From: Lytechinus variegatus
Taxonomy: Eukaryota; Echinodermata; Echinoidea; Temnopleuroida; Toxopneustidae
Length of the DNA stretch: 64,000 bases
Reading direction: 5' to 3'
Assembly: GCF_018143015.1 (NCBI RefSeq)
Contig: NC_054746.1
Coordinates: forward strand, 26,364,464 to 26,428,463
In this document: in pieces, positions 24,181 to 37,288 of the stretch
Numbering within the stretch: the first letter of the stretch is position 1
How the letters are laid out: each line of letters opens with the position of its first letter
Notes under the pieces: model-generated
Seen by the model: the letters and a program-made list of their open reading frames with translations, nothing else
The model's database searches: none
What the model was told of the DNA's origin: nothing
Position numbers and translations under genes: made by a program

Positions 24181-26486
24181 GCTGAATATTATCAATATAC
24201 CATTTATTTTTCAATCTGAAGTGGCCTTGTTTCCGTACCCTTCCGTATCAGGTCCCTGTGTTGCTGTCAGATAGTGCTATGAATTAAATCATCAAAACTC
24301 TGTCTCAAATAAAAATATAATTTAGTGGTCATTCATAGGACTCAGTCGCTCCACGTTTTCATGAGCCGTCACACAACGCTTCATTCTTTATCATAGACCT
24401 ATTATTGGAGGAAAATACTAATGAGGTAGTGATCGCGATTTCAGAGGCACCTAGGATGGGTACATAGCTCTGTCTCCGCTCTGATCCATTTTCCGATTAT
24501 TTAGAAGGTTCAACTAAGACGATAGACCTCCGATGCCATAGTTTTTATAATTAGCCACACATACCATGAAAATACACATGCTTGATTATGTAAAAATATA
24601 ATGTGAATTTCCGCAAGTCTACAGTTTATGATACAAAACAATATTGAAATACAGCATATGGATCTTACCCACCAGTAATGTTGGAGAGCTTTTATGTAAT
24701 TTACGGGTGTGTATCCGATCTAAGGAGTTTCAACCTCTCGGTGAATTGACCGTTTAGGATTTTTTATCTCTCTGTATGAGTGGCCTCTCAAAATGGCTAA
24801 AGTTCTTTGATCTGTGATGTCTTTTCTTGGATATTATGTTGTTTGTTTTGCTTCAATAGCAAATGTCGAGAGATAACAATAGATAGACCTTCCTAAAAAA
24901 TAAGCTGGACAATGGACTGATCGATAGAATGTGGGGAACGTTCTGGGAAAGTTCTATATGAGTTAGCCGTACGGTGGGGGAAACCTTACTTTTGTAATTG
25001 CAGATAAACAGAAGAAAATGTCTATTACATCACGGAAATATTTTCCCTTTATCTTAACTGCCCTAAAAGACCTTCGTTCAATTTAAAAGTATAATGATTA
25101 AACTACTTGCATAATGAAATGAACTGTCAATTTGTTGGCCCGATAATGCAACGGATCAGTTTGCAAACAGACCAAAAACAATTTACGCATATCTTTTTTT
25201 TTTTTTTTACAAAGGTTTTCTCCATGACTTCCTCGCTAACTACAATAGGAATGCCAGACATAGCCATGAATAATTCATTGATGGAGACTGGATTCCACGA
25301 GCTGTTGTTGCAGGTTGGACGAATAGGCCTACCTCGTTAAATTTTACCGATCAATGGATCCCCCAAAAAAATAACGTTGATTAAATTGGTCTGATTTACT
25401 AAACTGATAGAATGGAATGTTTTCCGTAGAAAATAAAACAGTGCAGTTTCCTGGACGTATTTTAGTCCCATTTTAGTTTGAGACCAATACCCTTTCAAAT
25501 AAAAAGACAAAATATGTTTGATTTAACAGCTGGACAAAAGTAAAGACTTGAGCGCGCGAAGCGTGCACTCTTTAGGTGAATGACCACCACTGGTAGTCTC
25601 GGTAGAGGAAAACTTCAGAAATTCAAAGCAGTACCAATAATTATTACATATGGTCTGAAAGAGTGTTTTCTCAAATAATTTGATATCATAATTATGCGGT
25701 ATGTGTTAACGCTTCAATGACCAGGAGGTATTCTTTGCAGTGATGTAAATTTTGATTTTAATTTACGCCAAATGCATGACTGCAATAGTGAATCCGGATG
25801 TCAATTGTGTCATAATCCTACAAGGGTTACATTGAAATCCATTTCAAACACCTTTCAGCAATGTGCATTATAATTTATAATAAACACATTTAGTATCAAT
25901 TTCCAAATTAATCTAATTGAAAATGGATTAACAACTATGTTTACTAACTCATTAAGGATTTTGACATTATTGGCAACTGGATTCATTCATTGTAGTTATG
26001 TCTTACTTTGGCGAATGTCAAAATTTACATTATCGCTAAGAATACCTACTGATTATCCAAGAGTGAATACATACCATATATAAATATGGTATCAAATTAT
26101 TTGGGAGAAGATACTCTTTCCAGTCAAATGATTATGCGTCCATGCCCCCCCCCCCTTAAATTGGGGATTAGTGAGGTGTCGATTTTTTTTTTACTCGAAC
26201 GGTAGTCTGAGACAAATATTTCAGGGAATTATTTCATATAAGGATTCCATTTTACCCCAAATTTTGAATGAGCATAGCGAGCGCGCTGAAGAGTTAAGAT
26301 AATCTTAACTCCGTCACGTAGTCTATTTCGCCTGTGAGGAGTAGATGATATGGAATTTGGTAGTTGAGTAACGATGTAAAAAAAATATATGAAAAAAAAA
26401 AACATATTTAATGGGTGAAGTTTTTGGTGAAATTTTGTGATTGAGTGCGTGAAGTGAGCTGAAAACTTAAAAAAAATATTATTTAA

Positions 26487-27060
26487 TAATGATAATAATA
26501 ATAATAATAATACACAACATTTATAAAGCGCTTTATACATAATGTTTCAAAGTGCTAAGAAAGGAAGAAATGAGAAGAGTGCGAATAGTATAAGACAATT
26601 AATTAGGATTATATAGTATACAACAAATAATAATAATGAAAGTAAGAATATCATTACTACAATTAATTAGAAATACAATATAGAAATCGTCTAAACAGAT
26701 ACAACTTAAATACAAAAGATCGACATCTGAATCAATTAAAATCATGAACTACTGAAATATTAAATACAATATGACTTGTGATACAATTTAACTGAGGGGT
26801 ATAATTACATGCAAATCAGTAAGGCATGGAAGGATAGGAAATGATAACCAAACACCCAACCAATACCCAGGAGGGGATGGGAACATGCAAGATAAACTAT
26901 AATTACATTGTGAAAAGAAGAAGACGTGCCATATTAGTTATATCAGTCTGGCTCAGAATTTGCGGGTGCAGAAAGTCTGGGTACTTTTCTCCATCCCTGG
27001 CGACGTCCAGAAGATATTACCTCCCACTTTCGTCTTTTCAAATGAAAAACAACCCGAATG
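26487..27060. repeat. dispersed repeat beginning (AAT)n - TATAAAGCGCTTTATAC
   Basis: An ATA/AAT run is followed by ACATTTATAAAGCGCTTTATA and CAAAGTGCT, a motif order I associate with dispersed repeats of marine invertebrates. The far end (CCAGAAGATATTACCTCCC and the GGGTGCAGAAAGTCTGGGTA block at 26965-26985) is assigned tentatively. No ORF of note. Confidence 0.35.
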
Positions 27061-27229
27061 ATATTGGATGTTTAACCACGTGAGAAAGGACCTAAACATT
27101 TAAAACTGTAAGCCATAGTAGGGACACGGTGAACACACCAAAATAAGGTAGGAGTGCCAGGAGTTGACGCATGGAGGATATCATTGTATTTTCTCCCTCC
27201 CACGAGAAGCGCTGAAGCTTTGACATTCC

Positions 27230-27720
27230 TTGAGTTCAACACCTTCATTCTCATAGCAATCTACCTCTCTACCCACCCCTGTCTCTTCCTTTCACATTAC
27301 TTGTTTCATCATCGATTCTTATCCGATTTCTTTCTTAGTAATCACTTCCTCTTGTTACTATTTTCTTTTCCTGATCCTACACGCAAATTCTCTAACATCA
27401 CTCTCCTTTTTTATCAAACTTTGTTCCTTTCAACTCTCAAATTTCATCTTGCCCTCCGCCACTCCCTCTTTTATTCCATTCCAGTACTTTATTTTTGTAA
27501 GTCATCCAATCTTTACTGTGCTTTCTTCCTCTTCTTCTTCCCCTCTTTCTACTTTACTTTTTAACTTTTCACAATCTCTTCATCATTATCGTTCCTCTTC
27601 GTATAGCTCTCACCCTCCTTATTCCTGCTTCCACTATTCTATTATCCTTATTCTTTATCTGCTCTCCCATTTCACAGCGAGACAACTCCTTCTTTTTTTC
27701 TTCTTCTTTAACATCAAAGC
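27230..27720 (+). repeat. pyrimidine-rich tract
   Basis: About 490 bp in which the plus strand is overwhelmingly C and T, with runs of TCTTCCTTT type and few purines. The overlapping ORFs here (27154-27564, 27449-27772) are long only because the composition avoids stop codons. They give Ser/Leu/Phe-rich peptides without family resemblance. Confidence 0.75.
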
Positions 27721-28525
27721 TCTAATAATAATGTCAAGCTTTTATGCAACATTAGTCCAGATTGGACGTTGATGTATGAAAGCTCTCATGATAAGGAGGG
27801 AATTTGCACTGTGTTAGGGATTGGGAGTAAGGCCCTCCATGTTAGCTTTGGGAAAAAGAACTTCCAGATCAACGTCCAATCTTGCTGAAATGTCAACTTT
27901 CATGGGAAGAGCCAATCAGGAAGCAGAATTTTCACTGTTGTCATGGCAGTTTACATTCCAGCAAGAGTTTTTTATGAAATGGGGCCCTGGACTAATACTG
28001 CATATGCACTGTACAGAATTCAGACACAGATTCATTCGATCTCCAATATTAATCCAAGCACAGTTGACCACGTGATATTCATCATGATTCCTCTCTCTAA
28101 CTCACTTTAACAACTTTTGGACATCACCCCACCTGAACTACTCTACATATCTACTTCTACATTTGGCTCCAAAACAAAGCGAATCATTATTTTGTTGCAA
28201 ATATTTATTTTCATTAAAAAATATCACACACTTCCACTACAATGTAGAATGATTTGTTAATTGGTAGTCCGCTCTATCAAAATGTTAACTGGACCCGGGT
28301 TTTCCAAAGCAGGAGTAAACACTCCAAACTACTAACATATGAATCCAAGCAGCTGCATTTTTTCTAAATATTCGCAAAAAGGGACCCACAGCCAGTAGCA
28401 TATCCAGGATTTATGGGGGGGGGGCACTTTCTAGTCTTTTTGTTGAAAAACACCAACCCATATAATTGAACAGATTTGGTTTTTCAAACTGTTGAAACAT
28501 ATCACATACAATACGACCATGGTCC

Positions 28526-28682
28526 GTTCCATAAAGGTTACTATTATGATAACTTTGCCATAAAGTGGTAACCACCATGGTTACAAGGATCAAGGCCAAT
28601 CAAAATGAGAATTCTATGGCAGTTACCACTGGAAGACAAAGTTAACACCGTAATAGTACCTTTTATGAAATGGGCCCCAGGC
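28526..28682. mobile_element. short inverted-repeat element (CCATAAAGGTTACTATTATG ends)
   Basis: The left end GGTCCGTTCCATAAAGGTTA is mirrored by TACCTTTTATGAAATGGGCC on the right. Inner blocks (AACTTTGCCATAAAGTGGTA and its inverted counterpart) also pair. It is about 157 bp and non-coding. A half copy of the right end (TTTATGAAATGGGGCCCTGG) lies at about 27970-27990. Confidence 0.6.
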
Positions 28683-28829
28683 CTGAATATGGCACATCAC
28701 CAACAATGTATTTTCAAGTCAATGATTTTTTCCCAAATGCAATATATACAAATGAAATTGGAATGTTTATACCTTGTACACCTGCTTTGTCTTTTGTACA
28801 TGTCTGGGTTCACCCCAAAAGGTGAAATA

Positions 28830-29160
28830 CTAGATCTTCTACAACCACTTCATCTAATAATTTCCAAATTAGCCCAAATACCATTTTGTCAAATTTACCA
28901 TAAGGCTACATCCATTTCATTGAATATCAACTCGGTCTATCACCACTGAGTTTATATGGTTAGATTAACTGCTTGTGAACAAAATTTTCATTCATAAGTA
29001 AAAACAAAATGGAAGACAAAATTGAAATGAGACCAACTGGTCAAGTATTAGAGAAAATGAGGATTACACCAAGTGTAGTGCAAACCAAGTGGCAATTAGA
29101 TTGAATAGCTTTAGCCCATGTGGTATTGGACTAATTGAGAAGTAGACCAACTGTTTGCAG
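28830..29160. repeat. decayed copy of the GTCTAAT/ATTAGAC inverted-repeat family
   Basis: It contains CTTCATCTAATAATTTCC, CCATTTTGTCAAATTTACC, GAGACCAACTGGTCAAG and GGACTAATTGAGAAGTAGAC in the same style and mirror order as 20647-21042 and 33228-33545, but strongly diverged. Confidence 0.4.
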
Positions 29161-29971
29161 ACATAGTGAATATGGACCTCCAAAATTGACATTCCCTGCC
29201 AAAATTACGGAAAACATCCATTGTTTCCCCCGGGACCCCCTTCCACAGATTCCTCATACGGTAACTTTTAGGCACATAACATTGCAAGTGAATAATTATA
29301 CCCTTGCCTCATTGGGATGACCTGGGGCCCAAATCTTTTCACATGATAAAATTGAAGAATCCCTGAGTATGCTTATATCACAAACTTTTCTTGCTAGAAA
29401 ACTCATGGTAGAAAATGTGACTGTGTTTAGTTTTGAGCAAGTTCAGATCAACAATATAAATGAAATACATGTCATACAAAGACTGTAGGGAGATCTTCAT
29501 CCCGTGTCCCATGATGCTAAAGTCACAAGATCAGAATGTAATCTATGATATTCATAACACAAATCATATCTAAGGGGGTAATATTGCAAGAAACTTGAAT
29601 TCAACTGCAAGTTGATTTCAGGTCCCGTATTGATCACAAAATATTGAATCTAAATAGGTATTTGTATTGAAGTACTTCATGCAACAGAAAGTATTGATTT
29701 GAAATAATAACAACTGAAGCTACAATTTAAATTGACTGCAAACATCAAACTTTTGCAACATTCCCAATTACTGACAATTTTGTAAAATTCCTTGCCTCTA
29801 ATGTGAATAACCCAACCAAATATGGACTCCAAATCAATCTCATGATTATGTAAAACCTGGATTGAAAATTGGCTGATTTTCACCTGACTTCTAATATACC
29901 AGTAAATTAATTTAGTCCCATGCATTCCTATTCCTGTTGTGACATTCAACTCACTTCAGTCCAGCTATCAA

Positions 29972-32900
29972 TCAATAACCAAAGAATTCTTTGAGTAATC
30001 CTGGTACATCTTCTTCCTTGTAATCTTTCACTAAAAAGTTCTTTCCATCATCAGCACCACGCACCATTGCTGACAAACCTAAGGGGGAAGATGTCGAGAC
30101 AGAAAGAGAAAAAAGAATTAGTCAAGCATGCCAAACAAAGAAAACATATATATTATACTTGTGAACTAGTAACAATATTACACACACAAGGTACTTTTGA
30201 AACAGTTCAACATTCAACTTCGACATTTTCCGCGACCAAATCGCTCCCACAATTTTTTCAACCGGGCCGCTCACTGACTTTTACTTTGAAGTCTTGCGCA
30301 TTTTCTTAGAGACCAAATTTATGATGCCTAGGTATGCGATTTGAAAATGCAACATTACGTAAGAGCATGTCAGACCCAAAATTGCTCCAAAACACGATTC
30401 TGTGTACAAAGTCAATGTAAATTGAGTTTTCTCACCTATATTCATAAAGATATGACCATGACCATTCAATTGAACAATTGCATTGTATAATTCTAATTAC
30501 AATTTACATTTCCAATATAACTTTAATTAATGGAATGAACTAAAGAAGAAAACAAAGCCCTGATACAGAGAATTATCAATCATATTTGTCTGCCTTGTAG
30601 ATATACTCACGTCTGTCTTCTCCTGGTCTGAATAAGCAAAGCACCCTCTTGTTCCATGCAACAGCTCTTCCTAGCTCAAAGCCAACACCCATTGATACTT
30701 GGGTTACCTCGGCTACAACAGCTGCAAAAACAAAAAAGAAAAGGGAAAAACTTACTTTTAGTTCTCAGGGAATGTATTAGGGGAGTCAGTTTGAAAAGTA
30801 ATGAATTTATGATTAACTCATTGAGTGCTTCGTGCACGCTACGTATCCTACTATAACATGCCACACTCATGCTCGCACGCCTACTATTGATTGCTTTGTG
30901 CTTGCATTGTTTCCTACCCTCGCCTGCTTCGTGCATGACCGCGCACATTCGGAATAACAATCATTGTTACGCCGTTTTGCATTGTATTGCGCATCGCATG
31001 CACGCCGTAATTAGCACTATTGTGTGCAGTGTGAACTCTGCTTTCTGACAGATAAACTTGCTCACGCGGTTTACATTCGACTTTGTCGAGTATTTCTACA
31101 TTTTTTACAAGATATGGCTCCGCCTCTGAGAGAGAAGAGACCTAGGTTTTTGATCCATACAAAACACTCCACAAAATGGAACTACTTGATACAACTCATA
31201 TTTTAGCGGTAAAGATAATAACAAATCCATATTATGAGGACATCATTATAAGGGGTATGAAATTTCCTACAACTTTACTACACAATATTTTGTGAATAAA
31301 CTAATCGTTAGAGAGTTACAAGCAATTGTAATCATGACTATTGGAAGGAGTGAATACGACTCGCGATCCCAAAATCAATGTGGCACAGGGGGGTTTTGTG
31401 GCTGGCACAGGGGATTAGCATCGGATTAGCACTGTGGCATTGGCTTAGTAGTGTGTGTGGCATGTTAAGAGTTTAAGGACAAGTCCACTTCAACAAAAAG
31501 TTGGTTAAAATAAAAAGAGAAAAATCCAAGGAGCATAACACTGAAAATTTCATAAAATTAGGATGTACAGGGAATAATTTTGCTTTACAAATATTAATAG
31601 CATTTTTGGTTATAAGAGCAAAGCGCTCAACAAATTACATCGGTAACATCATTTTTAAACCTGTATTAAGTAGTTAAAAGCAATAGTCATTTTTATCTTG
31701 TCATTTTTATAATATTACTCAAGTATAGTTATCCCAAGTGTCTCATCGGGGTCCGCCGAACATTCGAACAGTGTAAATTTTGCTAATCGATAAGCGATCG
31801 GAGGCAAGCCATTCAAACCATTTGATCAATCGATGTTTACTCCCAGGCCTAGTATGTACAGCTCAAAGGCACGGTATCTTTGATTTGAAAATTCACCTAA
31901 GAGTCCTAAATTGCACAAAAATGATCTGGGAGTATTCACCAAAACTATAAAAATAGAAATAAAAAAAGTAATGGCGTAACAATTTGCTTTTAGTCAGGCA
32001 GCACATGCCATCTTCTTTGACAAATTGGCCATATCTGATTTTTTACTTTTATGTGATTGGTGACATCACAAGGAAAACTTTCAACTTGGTGACAAATTTC
32101 TAATGGTCATCTTCTTGAACAATGTTAAACTTGGCTAATTTGTCAAAGTAGCTGTTAAATCATGACATATGCTGCCAGACTATCAGTTTCATAACAAACC
32201 GCCAGTAGTACCTCAACGGGAGAATCGTTGACACTCACTTTTTCATAATTGATATCCTTATAATGTATGAAATTTGATATAGTTATATGATAATTTATTC
32301 ACAAAAGTTAAACCTTGAACTGTATTTGTGAAATTAGCACCACTGTGACTTATTATATAAAGATTTCATCAATAGCTTAATCAAATATGGACTTATTTTT
32401 AAAAAGTGTGAACTTACTAACTTATCTTTAAAAACAACTTTGATTTGTTTCAAATTAGAATTTGATGAAGATATCAGAGTAGAGCTTGGTCGATTTTCCT
32501 GCTTTTATTAAAATAACTTGTAGTATTGAGGCAAACTTAACCTTTAATGCATGGTGTTTGCAGTATTCATTTCAACAGACTTACCATCAGAATCTTCCAA
32601 CCATGCCATATCTTGGTCATAGATCTCCACATCAGTTTTTGCTGCAAAATATAGAAAACAAAAATAATCAAAGTGATAATCTTGATTCCTGTCTTCTTAA
32701 AAATATTTACAAAAACTAAATTTGAAAAAAAGGGGTCTTTCCATGCAACTTGGGAAACCAGGGTTCCCTTTAGTGTGGATCTTGCCACAGCTCTTTTGCA
32801 ATTGAAATTTTTTTCTAGACTTGTTTTTCATTTAAAGAAAATAGCCCCACTGGTTCATGGTACCGAATCAACTATCCGAATTAACAAAATCACTATTTGC

Positions 32901-35900
32901 TGAATAAAATAAGGATACATGATGACACAATTACATGTACAAAAATGATATGAACAACAAAAAATAATAAGCATATACATTTTTTTCAAAAGTACACATT
33001 TGATTGGAAATTTTTGGAATCCTTTATTTACTCTTGAAGCTCTGCCATGTTACATTGTATATATACTTATATAGTGACTGATCGCACATCCAACCTTATC
33101 ATAAGTTGGTAAGGTTGGTAACTAAATTTGATCATGAATGGTGATAGATCCTGAGTGACAATCAATAACCAATCACGATACAGGAGCATTCAAATAAGCC
33201 ATCCATCACCAGCAGTGATTTATAGTAGCGATGGTAAATTGCTAATTTGGTCCAATCATCACTTCGTCTAATCATCATTTTGTCTATGACCATTTTCTCG
33301 CATAACCAATTGGTCTTGTATCCATTTCATTTTCATCCATTTTGCACAATTTAGCACTTAGTCCAATTAGACCAAATGGTATATGGAGTAAAAGGCTATT
33401 GGACCAACTGGTTATTAGACGAAATGGCATTAGATGAAAGTTGACCGTGTGATGAGTGGACGAACTGATGGTAGACCATATGATAGTAGACGAGATGGCA
33501 ATTGGACAAACAGGCATTAGATAACGTCTGAAAGGGTGGATAGATGAAACTAGACTCCCAAACATTTAAAATTGTAGTTCATTTACAAAAATAATTCTTA
33601 GCATACAGTAGGTTAATATGGGCAGCATGATGTGATGACTATATCTTCCCTCATGAACCCATAAATCATTTGCAGCTTTGGCATAAATCTGTGACATCAT
33701 ACTATTCAAGGGGGGGGGGGGGATAAACAATAGTTCATCTGGCCCTGAACAACAGATTCACTGCTCAGATTTATGCCAGTGATTTCCAGACAGTGCACTT
33801 TTTAATATACTGCCATTACATTTAAAATAATTGAAACAGACAAGGTGAGTATAATCCTCTTCCTTAGACTCTGGTGAGTCGAATGGGGGTGGTGGGGACA
33901 TTACTCTGGTTTAATGATCATGTGATAAATATCATTTCAAGATACAGTTCAGATTTAACTCATAGGCAAGTTATTTCAAATCACCTTTCCTTTTATAGGA
34001 TAGCCAGATTAACCAAATATATATATATATATACATGTAATATACAAGCATGCCTGATAATAGCAGGGTACAAAAATTGCATGTCTTGGGCATTTCATGA
34101 AAGTTGTCAGCACTGACTAAATTGTCAGTGCTGACAACTTTCGGTGAAATCCTTTTTTTTTTGATTGGCTGAGAAGCACTGGCCTCTGACTGTTACTATG
34201 GTAACTGTTGGAGAAAGACAACTTGTCAGTGCTGACAACTTTCATGAAACAGTCCCTCAGTAACTACAATAGCACGCCAATGAACTCTTTGTAAAGGTGC
34301 TTGTTACTTACTTTCCAGTGGGTCTAATGACAAACACGATTCAAAGGTATGTTATCAAAACATCAAAGTGTGCATATCTCAATGAAATTAAAACCACCAT
34401 GCCGTTTGAGTTCAAATGACCTTCTTTTGATCATGTGCAGAATGAAACAATGAACTGGTCATGCTCAAATGATTGATATTCTACAAATATGATGATTGAT
34501 CATGAACCACTAAAAGTTACAATAATTGATTGTAAATACTGATTAGATATCTCTTCATGTTATAATTATAAGGCACATAAAATAGTCAAAGCACATTGCA
34601 TTCAATCTCTGTTAAGACAAAAGGACATATCATGTGAAATGAAATTCTGAAAAAATAAGAAAATCTGAGGGATAGATACTAAAAATTTCTTTACCTCCTG
34701 TTGGAACTGTCAGTGTGTTGTAGGATCAGTAAATGCAAAATAAGAAAATCCATGGAAAAATAAAACAAATGAATAAAATTTTGTCAACCATATGTATCAT
34801 AAAAATAATAATTTTAAGATTGAGAAATCATTAAAAGAAATGGAAAGCTCTTTGATATGAGGTTGGGCTCTAAAAAAGAGTAAAAACTAAGTTCTTGACT
34901 ATCTGTGTCTGCAATGGCCTCATTGGCCTGTCTCTGGGCTAACTGGGTATAATTTGCCAGATGAAGTTGTTATTCACTTTCAATAATAAAAAAATCCATT
35001 AAAAAACAGTTTATTACATAAGACCTAGGGTTTATAAAGCTGGAAAAGAATAATCTCATGAAGTATAATATTGCTGAGGGATTACGAATTTGAAGAAACT
35101 CTGATTAGTTCCTGGTCAGAATTTTGAACAAAATGCACCACTGATCTTAGTTGGTAACTTCCTTTGACCCCATTCTCATTACCTTCCTAAAACTTGTTTT
35201 AAGTGTAATGAGAACACTTGAAGTGGTCTTGGAAGCGATCTTCTAAAAGGGTTCAGAAAACCACCTCGCGATGTAGTTTTAAGGATCGTTTTGCCTTGTT
35301 AAAATGGTTTTAGCGTAAAAGACACAACCATTAGCGGGAAACGATCTTCGCACATTTTGAGAGTGCTACTCAATACACTGTGTGTAGAATATCTATGCTA
35401 CGGTTTCAAATTTTGCATGAAACATGTGACCTCATTGAGAGCAATCCTGTACCAACAAGAATGCTTTATGTGAAGTGGTTTTGAAAACCACTTTCGGTGA
35501 TCAGGTGGGGATGCTACCAAAGCAATCTGCCAAACTGGTTTCCTGAATCTGTTTCCAGTAAACTAGTTTAAGAAAGTATAATGCAACAGGGGTCTTTCAC
35601 TGGGCTTCTGGATCCTGTTACATCAAGCTTAGTGATTAATTGCAAAGCTGATTTCTAATATTGATTGCATTGAAAAGTATATAAAATCGATCATAAAAAA
35701 TCAGCATAACAATCATTAAGCTTCATGTCACAATACCCTTGTTGGTTTGAAATAATTTTGTGTTTCATTTCTAGATTTGTGTTTATGCAGGGCACTGTCA
35801 TTTGTATGACACACCTCTGGAACCCAAATGTTGCAGAAAGAGTTGAGATCAAACACAACTCCAAGAATGAAATGCAACCTGATTTTATGAATTTGGAAAT

Positions 35901-36211
35901 CACGCTTGATTTTTAGATTTGCATTCAAACGCAACTCTTTCTTCAAAAGGCCCCTGGAGGCTGGACCCATTTGAGGAAAAACGTAATATAAACAAAAAGA
36001 ATTTTAGTGGACAGGTCATATTATTTGAATGTGTTGTGATAGATATGGTGGATGTTTACTTACATGTTGTGCAATCTTTGTGGCCAACATGTTCTGTGAG
36101 GACTTTCCCATACGCTTCCAGCTGCTTGATGATCCTAGCGTAGAGCTCTGCATCCTGTCTGCCTCCACGGATACTACCACAGAAATAGATCTTCAGTTGA
36201 CGATCACCCAT
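29972..36211 (-). CDS. DNPH1: DNPH1-like 2'-deoxynucleoside 5'-phosphate N-hydrolase, copy 2
   Basis: Minus-strand exons are 36211-36064 (ATG at 36211), 32641-32585, 30721-30611 and 30078-29972 (TGA), giving 140 aa. Exons 2 and 3 are exactly as long as in copy 1 (57 and 111 nt) and intron phases agree, so the two genes arose by tandem duplication. Motifs are IYFCGSIRGGRQD (phosphate loop, with the Arg equivalent to rat Arg19 retained), YDQDMAWL (Asp), VVAEVTQVSMGVGFELGRA (catalytic Glu), LCLFRP, and RLSAMVRGADDG (Ser from the partner subunit). All the residues named as catalytic in rat Rcl are present, so this copy should be an active dimeric nucleotide-pool hydrolase. The acceptor of the last exon was chosen as CTTAG| because it restores LSAM. 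Introns of 3.4, 1.9 and 0.5 kb carry several miniature transposons. Confidence 0.92.
31472..31570. mobile_element. family A element, copy 3 (left-arm fragment)
   Basis: It starts TTAAGGACAAGTCCACTTCA and follows the family A left arm (AGAGAAAAATCC, AAAATTTCATAAAATTAGG) for about 100 bp before the similarity fades. It lies in intron 2 of DNPH1 copy 2. Confidence 0.6.
31989..32183. mobile_element. short inverted-repeat element (AGTCAGGCAGCACATGCCAT ends)
   Basis: The left TTAGTCAGGCAGCACATGCC and TTTGACAAATTGGCC are mirrored on the right by GGCTAATTTGTCAAAG and CATATGCTGCCAGACTAT. It is about 195 bp, non-coding, and lies in intron 2 of DNPH1 copy 2. Confidence 0.6.
33228..33545. mobile_element. 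GTCTAAT/ATTAGAC inverted-repeat element, copy 2
   Basis: It shares GATAGTAGACGAGATGGCAA, GTGATGAGTGGACGAACTG and ACCAACTGGTTATTAGACG with 20647-21042, with inverted motifs to the left. It is about 320 bp, non-coding, and lies in intron 1 of DNPH1 copy 2. Confidence 0.6.
34088..34255. mobile_element. short inverted-repeat element (TTTCATGAAAGTTGTCAG ends)
   Basis: The left end TTTCATGAAAGTTGTCAGCA is mirrored by TGCTGACAACTTTCATGAAA on the right, almost without change. The middle has GATTGGCTGAGAAGCACTGG and TACTATGGTAACTGT. Related, more decayed copies are at 18898, about 20080 and 63084. Confidence 0.7.
35165..35600. mobile_element. inverted-repeat element with GTGGTTTTGAAAACCAC core
   Basis: The left TTTGACCCCATTCTCATTAC and CCTAAAACTTGTTTTA are mirrored imperfectly by TAAACTAGTTTAAG and TGCAACAGGGGTCTTTCA on the right. 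A short palindrome GTGGTTTTGAAAACCAC lies inside. It is about 435 bp, non-coding, and lies in intron 1 of DNPH1 copy 2. Confidence 0.5.
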
Positions 36212-36811
36212 GTTTATTCGTAGTTATGGTCTCAAGGTTGAGTTTCTGAAAAACAGAATTTTGATGAGAATAGAAGTTGTTGATGAACAATTAATAGGCA
36301 ATATTTAGAACAAATCTTCAATGGTCACCTTGATAGTCAAGAGCTACAAAAAATTATAATTCAAAGTAACCATATAACACCAACAAATTGTTGAGGTCAG
36401 GTACGTAGCATGGTCCTGATGGGATTTTTCACAAACTGAAGGATATGTGTAGGATATAAAGTACGTTAATAGGCTTTTTAATAGCCGATTACGGACAATA
36501 CGGACGCTTGCATCGCGTAATGTGGGTGAAGAACAATAGAAAACAAGATGGCGGCGTAAACATTGGGCAAGTCTCTTGGACCGTATTTTCATGATATTTT
36601 CTCATTTTTTGATGAATTCTTGTCTAAAAATAAAATCCATAGCGTAGAAATGTCGGAAATGAAGTTGTATCCCATGTTCATGATTTAGGGCTAATCTTTT
36701 AGAAAGTAGAAATCTCGGGGGCAAGTTTCAGGTTTTTGGTGGCACACACAAATGTATAGAAAAGAAGACGTGGCTTCGTATGAGAGTAACCTTACATTAG
36801 TAAATGTTTTT

Positions 36812-37230
36812 TACTCTCTAGAAGCCTCCTGGCTAAGGAGAATGGGGTCGCAATAGCACTCCAAATAAAAGAGGGAAAAATAAATTATGCACCTACTTCG
36901 ATTATATGCATGATATGGATCAAGGTCTATCGTGACATATTAGAATCCTGACATTGAGGCACAATCTGGACCCTAAAAAAAAGTTAGACCTCTAATGTCA
37001 TGTTCGTTCTCGGTATCGATCGGCCATTTTGTTTTCAATTTTGAAAGATGCCCGAACGAAGGAGAACGAACGAGACAGAACTTTTCCTTTTTTTGAGGGT
37101 CCAGTGCCTTGTCGTCAGGATTCTGAGTCACAATAGACCTTCATCCATGTAATCGAGGTTAGTGCATAATTTATTTTTTGCCCTTTTATTTGGGGTGCTA
37201 TTGCGACCCCATTTTGGATTTTGGAGAGTA
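36812..37230. mobile_element. inverted-repeat element with GGGGTCGCAATAGCACTCC arms
   Basis: Left-arm blocks ACTCTCTAGAAG, ATGGGGTCGCAATAGCACTC, AAATAAATTATGCAC and GAATCCTGACATTGAGGCA are mirrored in reverse complement on the right, ending GGATTTTGGAGAGT at 37230. Arms are about 145 bp and the centre carries GGACCCT..AGGGTCC. No ORF. Confidence 0.7.
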
Positions 37231-37288
37231 TCCTCTGCCTAACAATATTACACGGACAAGTCCTGGGCTCTGGCCTGCTTCGCGGGTA

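Noticed and set aside
27154-27564. 136-codon Leu/Phe/Ser-rich ORF with apparent membrane segments
   Set aside because: It is a by-product of the pyrimidine-rich tract, where stop codons are rare by composition.
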